From Pachypanchax playfairii (Eukaryota; Chordata; Actinopteri; Cyprinodontiformes; Aplocheilidae): a DNA stretch of 64,000 nucleotides. Under the pieces are notes generated by a model that did not search any database, was not told the origin of the DNA, and saw nothing but the letters and a program-made list of their open reading frames with translations. Location: NCBI GenBank assembly GCA_006937955.1, contig SSNP01000020.1, forward strand, positions 3,477,846 to 3,541,845, in the 5' to 3' direction. The position numbers were made by a program, and so were the translations under genes. Below are positions 53,401-56,250 of the stretch, in pieces. Position 1 is the first letter of the stretch. Each line of letters starts with the position of its first letter.

Positions 53401-55646
53401 TATTATTTTCATTTACACTTTTCCAACTAAAGTTCTGTCCAGTTTGTAAAAGAAAACTCTGATTATCCCTCAAAGTTGTAAAACGTGTTTTAAATTCATC
53501 TTCTACATCACAAACTCTTCAAGACTTTTCCAAACCATTGAAGAGGATCTCAAATAAAAGAGTTAAAAAAACTCAGCTGTAACAATTAAATCCAGCTGTG
53601 GGACTCATTCTTCTGAAATATTGAATTGTATTTGTTACATCTAGTCACTACAAAACAGGAAGTGCTCCCTTTTTTTTGTGAGGAAGAGGAGAAGAGAGAC
53701 GAAGATATATGTTCTCACATGTAATCAGCAGCATAAGCATTTCCCGGGAATTCCCTTTGAGGGACAAACAGAAAGACTTAGTTTGTGTGAGACAGGGAGA
53801 CGGAAAGGAAATCAGAAGGACATAATAGTCTCTGTAGCGTGACAAGAGCCTTTTTTTGGAAGACAATCAGACAGTGATATTATTACAAAGCAATGTGCTG
53901 GGTTGCTCTGAGCTGTTTTACGCTGAAACATTGATGATTTATTTGGTGCAATTTTAAGGTGAGCTGCAGAATATAAGCTGCAGGGGGGGGGGAAGGAAAG
54001 ACAAAAAGAACTTTTTTTGTCCTGTGGTGCACTTTATGAAGATAACTAACAGACAAAAGCCAAACATGATAATACAGTTTTGTGGAATTGTGATAAGAAC
54101 CACAAACACTGAAGCAACGTCTGGTGACACAGGATTTTTTTTTCCCGCAGCTCTTCGACAGAGAAACTGTGGTTAACCTGAAGCTAACGGAGAAGACATG
54201 ATGTAACTTCCTGTGCTTGTGTAGAAAAAAAACTAAGTTGAAGGATGGATGGATGGATGGATGGATGGATGGATGGATGGATGGATGGATGGATGGAACA
54301 TTTGGCATACTTCTATCTAAAATTTGTCTAAATAAAAAATGAACATAATGTAGCATATAGCTTAAAACCACACACACACATTTTACATAAACATGTATAT
54401 ATATTTTTTGAACCATGCAAAAACATGTCGACTGATCCAAATTGGCAAATAAACCATAAAAACACGAGTGTCTGACAGTTCAATCAACCCTCCAACGTCC
54501 AACTTTAAGAGATTTCTTGAAATTCAAAAGCTTAAACAAAGGAAGAAAACAGTTTCTGAAGCTTTCTAGTAGAACATCTTCAGATTTCTTCTGTAATTAC
54601 TGCTGCTGCAACAATCTGAGTTTCCCCATTGAAGCACAATAACAGGAACACCTATTTTTTTGGAGGACAGTCAGACAAAAACACTGACATTTATCTGTTC
54701 TCCAATGCTTGTGTGATCATTATTTCCCTGCGGCACTTACACCTGACTTCATGTCTGCAAAATCTAATTCTAATGACAGCCTAGTTCCAGCCACATGCCT
54801 CTTAGAAACCTGTTGATAATCCGGACTACACACAACCAAACACAGGCCTGTAGTTTGAGCCCTTCGCTCCACCACTCCGTTAATCATTTATGGACCTTCA
54901 GACTCACATGGACACACACCTTTACAACTCTCTGCACCATAAAACTCACTATCACACGCTGACACGCACATTTAGGTCAGTGATACTGACTGGTGAATAT
55001 CAGGGTTGCCAGACGTGCTTCTAAAACACACGGAAGGTAAAATAGAGAGGAAATGGTGAAACTAAACCTCCAGCTGTCAGTCAGAGAAATACGGAAACGG
55101 TTTTTGAGTTTTTTCATGCTTGGAATTTAGATCACCTGCTCCATGCATTTCATAATTCCAGGTCCCTTGAACGCATCCTGATTAAACAGGTGCTTTCTGC
55201 TCGGGTGCATTGGGAAATAAGTCTGGGAAGTAAAAAAAGTCATTGAAAAGAGGAGAAAGAAGGGTGTAGAAGGGCGTCCGAGCTGAAATGGAGCGTGAGG
55301 GAAACCGGCTTGACAAGAATATAACACAACACACACTGCTGCCAGCTATCAGGGACTTTTTGCAGCTAGAGTATCTGATTTAGACGCACTTGCAGCACAG
55401 TGCGCGCCTGTGTTCAGCGCGGGACCATCGTGAATTGACGCACACCTGTAGAAACCCCTCACCTGACAGCTGGGGGCTCCTGTCACATGATCAATATCTT
55501 TCAGGTTTAGAGCTGATTTAGCAGAAAGCAAGTCGTTTCATCCTCACCTCTTCCCATTTGATGAACTTGCCACCCTTTATGAGGTCTTCGTGGACGACCA
55601 CGGGTTTGAGCTGCAGCACGTGGACTCCCGGCTTGGCCCCAGCCAT
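19..55646 (-). CDS. plcb3: phospholipase C beta 3-like, 29 exons, 3' end beyond window
   Basis: The product hydrolyses phosphatidylinositol 4,5-bisphosphate to IP3 and diacylglycerol at the plasma membrane, downstream of Galpha-q and Gbeta-gamma. Exons on the minus strand, 1 to 29: 55548-55646, 37855-37938, 19951-20019, 16890-17021, 16578-16657, 16440-16493, 16190-16262, 14245-14345, 13944-14110, 12367-12516, 12069-12226, 10900-10982, 9307-9391, 8574-8721, 6816-6857, 6636-6730, 6460-6556, 6202-6286, 5427-5551, 3394-3548, 3101-3262, 2928-3027, 2661-2765, 2315-2406, 2017-2173, 750-797, 526-635, 332-399, 19-124. All introns are GT-AG and the phases join into 1010 codons with no stop. PLCB3 fits better than PLCB1, 2 or 4: the N-terminus MAGAKPGVHVLQLKP, the segment ISGQFLSERKVGVYVEVD, and the post-C2 segment DYADALADPIKHIS. 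The family is about 1200 residues, so the distal coiled coil and C-terminus are missing. The PLC-beta call is near certain; the paralogue call is strong but made from memory. Confidence 0.93.
800..829. repeat. (CA)n microsatellite adjoining the exon 26 acceptor
   Basis: About 14 CA units on the plus strand begin one base beyond the acceptor dinucleotide of plcb3 exon 26. On the transcribed strand the acceptor therefore reads as a TG repeat followed by TAG. Confidence 0.95.
1099..1692 (+). mobile_element. PIF/Harbinger-like MITE, copy 1 (intron 25)
   Basis: The ends read TGCGTTCACACCAGCC and, inverted at the right, GGTCGGTGTGAACGCACC, so they are terminal inverted repeats. Inside is an open stretch (1226-1447) with the residues RLWIHPILQM and FQRYFRLSR. 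These resemble the N-terminal segment of PIF/Harbinger transposases (WVHPI, then FRMSRxxFDxLL). The rest of a transposase is absent, so the element is non-autonomous. The assignment rests on this motif and the inverted ends. Confidence 0.75.
1693..2016. other. intron 25 remainder, nothing recognised
   Basis: Between MITE copy 1 and the exon 25 donor, the sequence is AT-rich and I see no gene, RNA or recognisable repeat. The other side of the intron (830-1098) is similar. Confidence 0.5.
2661..3548 (-). CDS. plcb3: plcb3 exons 20-23: end of TIM barrel and C2 domain
   Basis: Exons 3394-3548, 3101-3262, 2928-3027 and 2661-2765 encode residues 643-817. Exon 20 carries DKTFDPFTENTVDGLVANRL, the end of the barrel. 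Exon 21 begins the C2 domain (VISGQFLSERKVGVYVEVD, then the FGLP and YRTKT motifs). Exon 22 has LPALASLRIGVCEESGKLIG and exon 23 GYHYINLKNEYNQPLMLPS and VPDEHQ. C2 packs against the catalytic core in this family. The intron between exons 22 and 21 is only 73 bp. Confidence 0.94.
3851..4180. repeat. inverted LINE-tail pair around a 36-bp tandem repeat
   Basis: The arms 3851-3907 (TACTTTATTGATCCCCGAAG) and 4120-4180 (inverted, CTTCGGGGATTAATAAAGTA) are near-complementary, about 50 bp each, and match a common teleost retroelement 3' tail. The spacer holds three 36-bp units at 4000-4107 built on CCTGTCCACACCTAGAACCC. It sits inside the DIRS remnant, so it inserted later. Confidence 0.75.
4290..4430 (-). 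pseudogene. LINE endonuclease fragment
   Basis: Read on the minus strand, this gives FFTETWLKEHIPDFSVSLSG, then IRADRD and SGKRKG. TETWL followed by a GF-type hydrophobic stretch and RADR matches the apurinic-endonuclease-like domain of fish non-LTR retrotransposons. Only about 45 residues remain. Confidence 0.6.
4615..5090 (+). pseudogene. DIRS tyrosine recombinase fragment
   Basis: The longest open part, 4668-5090, covers residues like GVSVQDICATASWATPQMF and FYRLDVVRSS, the last part of the recombinase. Upstream similarity (EEQRLNCLC, RAYVDRTAGFQ) continues in another frame, so at least one frameshift is present. No complete domain remains and activity is not expected. Confidence 0.7.
5427..6857 (-). 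CDS. plcb3: plcb3 exons 15-19: acidic X-Y linker and Y box
   Basis: Exons 6816-6857, 6636-6730, 6460-6556, 6202-6286 and 5427-5551 encode residues 495-643. Exons 15-16 form the linker, with an acidic run (VEDIVEEEEEEEYY) of the kind that autoinhibits PLC-beta by charge repulsion at membranes. Exon 17 opens the Y half with ASSEAVATEEMSNLVNY. Exon 19 has SRIYPKGTRVDSSNY and NAGCQLVALNFQT, the substrate-binding core of the Y box. The linker is short compared with human PLCB3. Confidence 0.94.
5764..5810. mobile_element. truncated end of the TTAA MITE
   Basis: This fragment matches the right end of the elements at 9974, 23620 and 33860: AACCACAAAGTTCTGAAATT followed by TGTATGAAATGGCCTCTTTA. It ends TTAG rather than TTAA, and nothing to its left matches, so it is a terminal fragment. 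Confidence 0.75.
7511..7991. mobile_element. non-autonomous hAT element with perfect 8-bp target duplication
   Basis: It is flanked on both sides by ATTACGAA (7503-7510 and 7992-7999), an exact 8-bp duplication as made by hAT transposases. The termini are CAGTGTTCGGAATAACGC and, inverted at the right, GTAACGTTCCCAATACTG. Repeated GTTACTTTTT and AACGC-type motifs are typical of a common fish hAT MITE family. It contains a tRNA-like segment (7711-7785). Confidence 0.88.
7711..7785 (+). repeat. tRNA-like SINE head fragment
   Basis: The segment has an A box (TAGCCTAGCGG, 7721-7731) and a B box (GGTTCGATCCC, 7763-7773) spaced as in a tRNA, the internal polymerase III promoter of tRNA-derived SINEs. 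It directly abuts a LINE-tail-like sequence at 7795-7855 (AATCAGAATCTGTTTTATTG) in the opposite orientation, so it is probably a truncated or composite insertion. The cloverleaf is not convincing as a functional tRNA. Confidence 0.65.
8574..12516 (-). CDS. plcb3: plcb3 exons 10-14: catalytic X box and start of X-Y linker
   Basis: Exons 12367-12516, 12069-12226, 10900-10982, 9307-9391 and 8574-8721 encode residues 287-495. The catalytic set is intact: FINSSHNTYLT gives the first catalytic His and the Ca-binding Asn (331, 332); CRCIELDCW gives the Ca ligands Glu361 and Asp363; ITHGFTMTT gives the second His (378); LSFENH gives the fourth Ca ligand, near 412. Lysines of ILIKNKKR (about 465-468) match the phosphate-binding lysines. 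The gene therefore encodes a potentially active lipase. One oddity is ENHVAL where most PLC-beta proteins have ENHVDS. Intron 9 and intron 11 each hold a Harbinger-like MITE. Confidence 0.94.
9575..9830 (+). repeat. retroelement 3' tail (intron 12)
   Basis: The right end reads CCAATAAAGCTTGATTCTGA followed by TTCTGA repeats. It matches, in opposite orientation, the tail at 7795-7855 (TTGTATT...CAAATAATACTTGGCCAATAAA). This is a widespread teleost LINE/SINE tail. The 5' part is not recognisable. Confidence 0.6.
9974..10531 (+). mobile_element. TTAA-flanked MITE, copy A (intron 12)
   Basis: The element begins TTAAAGAGGCCGTTCCAT and ends ATGAAATGGCCTCTTTAA, an inverted repeat of about 14 bp (AGAGGCC followed by RTTYCAT) bordered by TTAA on both sides. 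Copies at 23620-24203 (inverted) and 33860-34451 share the interior, including ACTCCTTTGTTCGTTAGTAT and CTAGCATGCTGCTG. TTAA target sites are the signature of piggyBac-type elements. No transposase is encoded. Confidence 0.8.
11301..11886 (+). mobile_element. PIF/Harbinger-like MITE, copy 2 (intron 11)
   Basis: This copy is close in sequence and length to the one at 1099-1692. Its ends are GGTGCGTTCACACCGGCC and the inverted GGCCGGTGTGAACGCACC, an 18-bp perfect inverted repeat. ATTAT lies on both sides (11296-11300 and 11887-11891). The internal open frame 11446-11652 repeats RLWIHPILQM and FQRYFRLS. The 5-bp flanking identity is longer than the 3-bp duplication usual for Harbinger elements, so part may be chance. 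Confidence 0.8.
12896..13635 (+). mobile_element. PIF/Harbinger-like MITE, copy 3, longest (intron 9)
   Basis: Ends are GGTGCATTCACACCGGCC and the inverted GGCCGGTGTGAACGCACC. This copy is about 150 bp longer than the other two and keeps more of the transposase-like frame (13056-13367), with FQRYFRLSRSQFDDLLGRIG and then QDTNYRRSI. That extends into the part of PIF/Harbinger transposases that normally follows the FRMSR block. It is therefore closer to the parent element. Confidence 0.8.
13944..16657 (-). CDS. plcb3: plcb3 exons 5-9: EF-hand region
   Basis: Exons 16578-16657, 16440-16493, 16190-16262, 14245-14345 and 13944-14110 encode residues 129-287. Segments seen include LWADELFSLATDILSRNASR, YTKLKIQ, MFSDKKRVDSALEQC and FLNQKQRDARLNEVLFPPLR, the conserved beginning and end of the PLC-beta EF-hand array. 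These EF hands are mostly structural, and the last lobe contributes to GAP activity on Galpha-q. Exon 8 (residues 198-231) is the least conserved part. A stretch of 10 N lies in intron 7 and touches no exon. Confidence 0.91.
15261..16040. mobile_element. hAT-like element with CAGGGGTGCACATAA ends (intron 7)
   Basis: The left end CAGGGGTGCACATAAGTGG matches the right end inverted (TTATGTGCACCCCTG). The flanks TCTACAAA and TCTATATG agree at only 5 of 8 bases, so the duplication is eroded or uncertain. The interior shows no intact frame. It includes the 10-base N gap at 15687-15696. Confidence 0.7.
15687..15696. other. assembly gap of 10 N
   Basis: Ten undetermined bases in intron 7, inside the hAT-like element. 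The true length is unknown; no exon is affected. Confidence 0.99.
16890..37938 (-). CDS. plcb3: plcb3 exons 2-4: rest of PH domain
   Basis: Exons 37855-37938, 19951-20019 and 16890-17021 encode residues 34-128, all in phase 0. Exon 2 carries VTLKVDSEGFFVYW, exon 3 IELLNISFIRDTRIGNYAK, and exon 4 DPKIHKLM through NFLALQEETAK. These match the beta-strand pattern of the PLC-beta PH domain, which in this family binds Rac or Gbeta-gamma and membranes. Exon 3 is only 69 bp and is isolated between a 17.8 kb intron and a 2.9 kb intron holding a LINE fragment; it was recognised from protein similarity plus GT/AG sites. Confidence 0.92.
18065..18990 (-). mobile_element. L2/CR1-like LINE 3' fragment (intron 3)
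   Basis: On the minus strand it carries the end of a reverse transcriptase open frame (18310-18771), a 3' region, and at 18096-18140 the tail motif complementary to GTCATTTAGCAGATGCTTTT, a widespread teleost retroelement 3' end. It finishes in an (ACT)n array at 18072-18095. Sequence to about 18990 (CAGCTGGTTGTCCAGTATGA) looks like the upstream part of the same element. It is 5' truncated and lies in the same orientation as plcb3. Confidence 0.75.
18310..18771 (-). pseudogene. reverse transcriptase C-terminal fragment of an L2/CR1-like LINE
   Basis: An open frame of 153 codons reads DYCNSLLAGLPASSVKPLQM, IQNAAARRVF, TPLLISLHWLPVAARIKYK, RWWNDLP and FKSRLKTHLF. These are characteristic of the post-catalytic region of fish L2/CR1-type reverse transcriptases. 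The catalytic YxDD part is not present. It is unusually free of stops, implying a fairly recent insertion. Confidence 0.85.
20273..20296. repeat. poly-T tract
   Basis: An uninterrupted run of about 24 T in intron 2, possibly the A-tail of a minus-strand retroelement. No matching body was recognised. Confidence 0.8.
20680..20910 (-). repeat. probable retroelement fragment, CACTTTATTTGTAAAGCACT type
   Basis: Sequence at 20688-20760 resembles a common teleost LINE tail read in reverse (CACTTTATTTGTAAAGCACTTT, then GTGATGCACAGAAGGAATAA). The rest is A-rich and degenerate. Confidence 0.45.
20940..23590. other. intron 2 sequence without recognised genes
   Basis: It contains a CpG-containing patch near 21000-21260 and several short chance open frames. 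At 21119-21136, on the plus strand, an ATG codon is followed after five codons (MVESP) by a GTAAGT donor-like site. No family similarity could be recognised in the remainder. Confidence 0.4.
23620..24203 (-). mobile_element. TTAA-flanked MITE, copy B (intron 2)
   Basis: Inverted relative to copies A and C. It begins TTAAAGAAGCCATTTCATAC and ends AATGGAACGGCCTCTTTAA. The flanking TTAA is retained on both sides while the neighbouring bases (TC and AA) differ from copy A, which supports TTAA and not TA as the target site. Confidence 0.8.
24210..26235. other. intron 2 sequence without recognised genes
   Basis: AT-rich, with overlapping short open frames at 25010-25250 that show no family similarity I can recognise. 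A GC-richer island lies around 24890-25090. Confidence 0.4.
26332..27298. mobile_element. hAT-like element inserted in the Tc1-like remnant
   Basis: The ends are CAGGGCCGGTTCTG and the inverted CAGGGCCGGCCCTG. The flanks TAACTATC (26324-26331) and TAACCATC (27299-27306) agree at 7 of 8 positions, consistent with an aged 8-bp hAT duplication. Internal arms hold matching GCCTAGGGCGCC and GGGGCGCC motifs. It is itself split by the element at 26492-27139. Confidence 0.82.
26492..27139 (+). mobile_element. second hAT-like element nested in the first, with BED-finger remnant
   Basis: Termini TAGGGCCGGGACTTTAACGC and the inverted GAGTCCCGGCCCTA. At about 26770-26900 the plus strand reads CKLCSKEFAHHRSTSGLKYH, followed by LNVKH. 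This is a BED-type zinc finger of the kind found at the N-terminus of hAT transposases. The catalytic region is missing. AT-rich flanks prevent a clear target-duplication call. Confidence 0.78.
27413..27795 (+). repeat. unidentified repeat, copy 1, with conserved reading frame
   Basis: Homologous over roughly 370 bp to 38455-38845. A shared plus-strand frame reads RDFVSTHNNNQGERPHVSRR, then YLAYFHTTYRVQT. The second copy has the same frame with mostly conservative changes and one in-frame 3-bp indel. I do not recognise the protein. It is probably a remnant of a mobile element. Confidence 0.6.
27796..27847. repeat. 10-bp minisatellite
   Basis: About five tandem copies of CACGGGTCAC (one with CATGGGTCAC), followed by a run of about 11 C, at the junction between the repeat at 27413 and the Tc1-like 3' end. 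Confidence 0.9.
27964..28690. other. intron 2 sequence without recognised features
   Basis: No gene, RNA or known repeat recognised. Open frames here are short and without similarity. Confidence 0.4.
28780..29456 (+). mobile_element. L2/CR1-like LINE 3' fragment with reverse transcriptase end and tail
   Basis: Plus-strand frame 28791-29012 (73 codons and stop) reads IPNRARRSQTAGRLVVPRVS, APLLWNQLPLFIR and FKNRLKTFLFTQSYS, the C-terminal tail of a fish L2-type reverse transcriptase. A 3' UTR follows with GGTTCTTCCTGTTAAAAGGG and a tail ending TAAATAAAAAAAGAATTTAA. It differs clearly from the element at 18310, so these are two families or old branches. Antisense to plcb3. Confidence 0.83.
29460..31550. 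other. intron 2 sequence without recognised genes
   Basis: A-rich on the plus strand with many GAAA/AGAAAG runs. Only short, unsupported open frames occur. Confidence 0.4.
31556..32062. mobile_element. MITE-like element with GGTTCG motifs and inverted ends
   Basis: The left end (GTTCACACCAGCCCTGTTTA, TCCACTTGAATCAAACTC, GTTCGTTTG) is roughly mirrored at the right (AACGAACCGAGTCCACCGAA, then TCAGGTGTGAATACAGCC). Both ends carry the TTCACACC core and paired CGGTTCG motifs, as in fish MITEs related to Harbinger-like families. No coding capacity. Confidence 0.6.
32063..33855. other. intron 2 sequence without recognised genes
   Basis: No supported gene or RNA. At 33823-33859 a short stretch (AAAAGACCCACTCAGATGAA) resembles the end of another repeat, into which the TTAA MITE copy C has inserted. 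Confidence 0.4.
33860..34451 (+). mobile_element. TTAA-flanked MITE, copy C (intron 2)
   Basis: Same orientation and layout as copy A: TTAAAGAGGCCCTTCCAT at the left, ATGAAATGGCTTCTTTAA at the right. The bases outside TTAA (TTG and CAT) again differ from the other copies. The surrounding sequence looks repeat-derived. Confidence 0.8.
36310..36512 (+). repeat. LINE 3' tail
   Basis: The right part (CAGCACTTTGGTCAGCTG, AAAGTGCTCTAAATAAACTT, GACTTGATTT) is a common teleost L2-like tail. The upstream part is T-rich and unrecognisable. Confidence 0.6.
38452..39022 (+). mobile_element. MITE with CTTTCCACT ends; copy 2 of the repeat at 27413
   Basis: The left end CTTTCCACTGGATGAGTAAT is mirrored at the right (CATCAAGTGGAAAGGAGGGG). 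Internal sequence at 38455-38845 is homologous to 27413-27795 and includes the frame 38582-38773 with RDFVVTHNNKQGERQQHVSR, then RYVVYFHTTYKFQT. The right part (38845-39022) has no counterpart in copy 1. The element is antisense to plcb3 and lies in intron 1. Confidence 0.65.
39023..40350. other. intron 1 sequence without recognised genes
   Basis: AT-rich with short chance open frames (for example 39386-39685). Nothing recognised. Confidence 0.4.
40352..40834. mobile_element. hAT-like MITE with CATGTAAAC motifs
   Basis: The left end CAGTGACTGTGTATACATGC and the right end inverted (GTTTACATGCAGCC) form imperfect inverted repeats (shared CAGTGACT, then TACATGCAG and CAAT). Interior arrays of AACCCGAATATT and CATGTAAACGGG are typical of a fish MITE family. 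No clear target duplication. Confidence 0.65.
40835..43340. other. intron 1 sequence without recognised genes
   Basis: No exon-like similarity or RNA recognised on either strand. Confidence 0.4.
43358..44291. mobile_element. hAT element with perfect 8-bp duplication, carrying a SINE
   Basis: Flanked by CATCGCAC at 43350-43357 and 44292-44299, an exact 8-bp duplication. Termini CAGTGGTGCAATGGATC and the inverted GATCATTTGCACCCCTA. No intact transposase. The tRNA-derived SINE at 43690-43950 has inserted inside, so the SINE is younger than this hAT copy. Confidence 0.87.
43690..43950 (-). mobile_element. tRNA-derived SINE
   Basis: On the minus strand the head reads GGGCGACTGTGGCTCAGTGG, followed by TTAGAGCGG, with an A box (TGGCTCAGTGG) and a B-box-like GGATCGATCCC, the internal polymerase III promoter. 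The body runs to a tail complementary to AAATGGCGTGCACTTGTATA. This head-and-tail combination is a very common teleost SINE. Near full length, about 260 bp. Confidence 0.8.
45086..46449. mobile_element. hAT-like element with near-perfect 8-bp duplication, carrying a MITE
   Basis: The flanks CTAGTGCG (45078-45085) and CTAGTGTG (46450-46457) match at 7 of 8 bases. Termini TATGGCTGGATGGTATAC and the inverted ACCATACTGCCCAGCTCTA fit a fish hAT family with GGGCGGTATG-type ends. The interior is interrupted by the MITE at 45711-46396. No transposase frame survives. Confidence 0.8.
45711..46396 (+). mobile_element. MITE nested in the hAT element, TTTAA on both sides
   Basis: TTTAA flanks both ends (45706-45710, 46397-46401). 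The ends AGCAATACTTAGGAAC and the inverted GTTACTTAGTGTTGG are imperfect inverted repeats. Inside, an ATG at 45902 opens six codons (MMDSDE) and is followed by GTAATG, resembling a 5' exon with a donor site. It is also CpG-richer than its surroundings (45750-46230). Confidence 0.6.
46460..48170. other. intron 1 sequence without recognised genes
   Basis: Contains a short (CA)n near 46848-46863 and unsupported small open frames. Nothing else recognised. Confidence 0.4.
48182..48342. mobile_element. short MITE with CCCTTTCCACCGG ends
   Basis: The left end CCCCCTTTCCACCGGACGCG is loosely mirrored at the right (CCGCCGCGTATGTTTAGGAAAGGGCC). It appears related to the CTTTCCAC-ended repeats at 7111 and 38452. 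Confidence 0.5.
48350..49870. other. intron 1 sequence without recognised genes
   Basis: No supported feature; only short chance frames. Confidence 0.4.
49884..50096. mobile_element. palindromic hAT MITE with perfect 8-bp duplication
   Basis: The two halves are near-perfect inverted copies of at least 80 bp, beginning CAGGGGTGTCAAACTCCAGG and ending CCTGGAGTTTGACACCCCTG, with the shared inner block CAACACACCTGATTCAAAT. CTCTACGA occurs at 49876-49883 and 50097-50104, an exact 8-bp target duplication. The element is complete and barely diverged between arms, so it is fairly recent. Confidence 0.93.
50280..50385 (+). other. short Arg-rich open frame ending at a donor-like site
   Basis: From an ATG at about 50278 the plus strand encodes MTESASQAAASEPRRFRYPS and continues QKRSDQRNQKPE, then runs into GTGAGT. 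It looks like a 5' exon, but no downstream exon was recognised and similar first-exon-like pieces occur in fish repeats. It may be repeat-derived and is antisense to plcb3. Confidence 0.3.
50502..51240 (+). mobile_element. hAT-like element with 8-bp duplication and transposase N-terminus
   Basis: ACACACTC lies immediately on both sides (50494-50501 and 51241-51248). The ends ATGGACGTAGTTTTGG and the inverted ATCCATGC are related, both followed by G-rich runs (GGGGGGGGACA and its mirror). At about 50839 the plus strand reads MMSKRKKGDIRDFFRSQ, like the start of hAT-type transposases with a TTF finger. The rest of that protein is absent. Confidence 0.75.
51250..54240. other. intron 1 sequence without recognised genes
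   Basis: A 21-bp tandem duplication (GCTAACACTTAGCATTTCCA) lies at about 51383-51425 and a GA-rich run at 52968-52991. A G-run occurs at 53220-53227. No exon similarity seen. Confidence 0.45.
54243..54297. repeat. (GGAT)n microsatellite
   Basis: About 13 uninterrupted tetranucleotide units in intron 1. The minus-strand frame through it (IHPS repeats) is an artefact. Confidence 0.97.
54298..55547. other. intron 1, 5' part, without recognised features
   Basis: Nothing recognised besides the exon 1 donor at 55546-55547. Confidence 0.45.
55548..55646 (-). CDS. plcb3: plcb3 exon 1: start codon and N-terminal part of PH domain
   Basis: This exon encodes residues 1-33, from MAGAKPGVHVLQ to KGGKFIKWEE, and ends in phase 0 at a GTGAGG donor. 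The ATG (55646-55644) has G at -3 and G at +4, a good initiation context. Vertebrate PLCB1 and PLCB3 start with the same MAGAxPGVHxLQL motif, which fixes the start. It is separated from exon 2 by an intron of about 17.6 kb. Confidence 0.93.
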
Positions 55647-56250
55647 GACGAGGGTCTCCCTTCCCGGGTGCCAACGCCTTAACCACGGCTACAGTGATCA
55701 GGACTCCACGGAAGGAACAAAACGCTCTCCCTTCCTCCACTTCCACCCTAAAAGCTTCTTGTTTAAGTGGGTTTTGTCTGTTTTATTTCTTCCCCTCCAC
55801 GGAAAAGTTGTTAAAAAGGCCGCGCGCTGTCCTTGAAAGTTCCGCAGAGTTTGAGGCGCATGAGGAGTCCGTTCCAGACGCAGAAAAACCAGGACCTGGC
55901 TGCGGCTGCTTCAGCTCCCAGACGCTGTGTGGTTCTTTCCGCGTCCACGCCACACGGTGACGCGCCCTGCTTCAGAATCAGCTTTGATTCATGTATCTGT
56001 TTAATTCTTCAGGTTCCTTTAATTTCGAGTCCTTCCTTCCATCTGCTCCTTCCTCTCCGCGCTCCTTTCGCTGCTCTCGCAACTTTCTCCGCTTCCTTAC
56101 TCTCTTGTCGCCTCTGAGGCGTTTCTTTTCTCCTCCTCCTCTCCTCCCTGCATGTTTTCTGTGAGGAAAAGAGGTTTTGAGAGGGGAGAGTAAAAAAGCG
56201 TCAGATAGCGCTGAGTGACAGAGAAGTGAGGGGGGGGGGGGGTCAGGGTG
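55647..56250 (-). promoter_or_regulatory. 5' UTR and probable promoter region of plcb3
   Basis: Directly upstream of the plcb3 ATG, this stretch is richer in G+C and CpG than its surroundings (for example around 55840-55960), consistent with a CpG-type promoter and 5' UTR. No TATA box at a convincing distance was seen, and the transcription start cannot be fixed from sequence alone. A G-run of about 13 lies at 56230-56242. Whether a separate non-coding first exon exists further right cannot be judged. Confidence 0.4.

Noticed and set aside
53883..54440. 185-residue minus-strand open frame
   Set aside because: It runs through the GGAT microsatellite and has no family similarity or splice support.
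37939..55547. A gene nested in intron 1
   Set aside because: I read both strands for exon-like similarity and found only mobile-element pieces and short frames; absence cannot be proven without searches.
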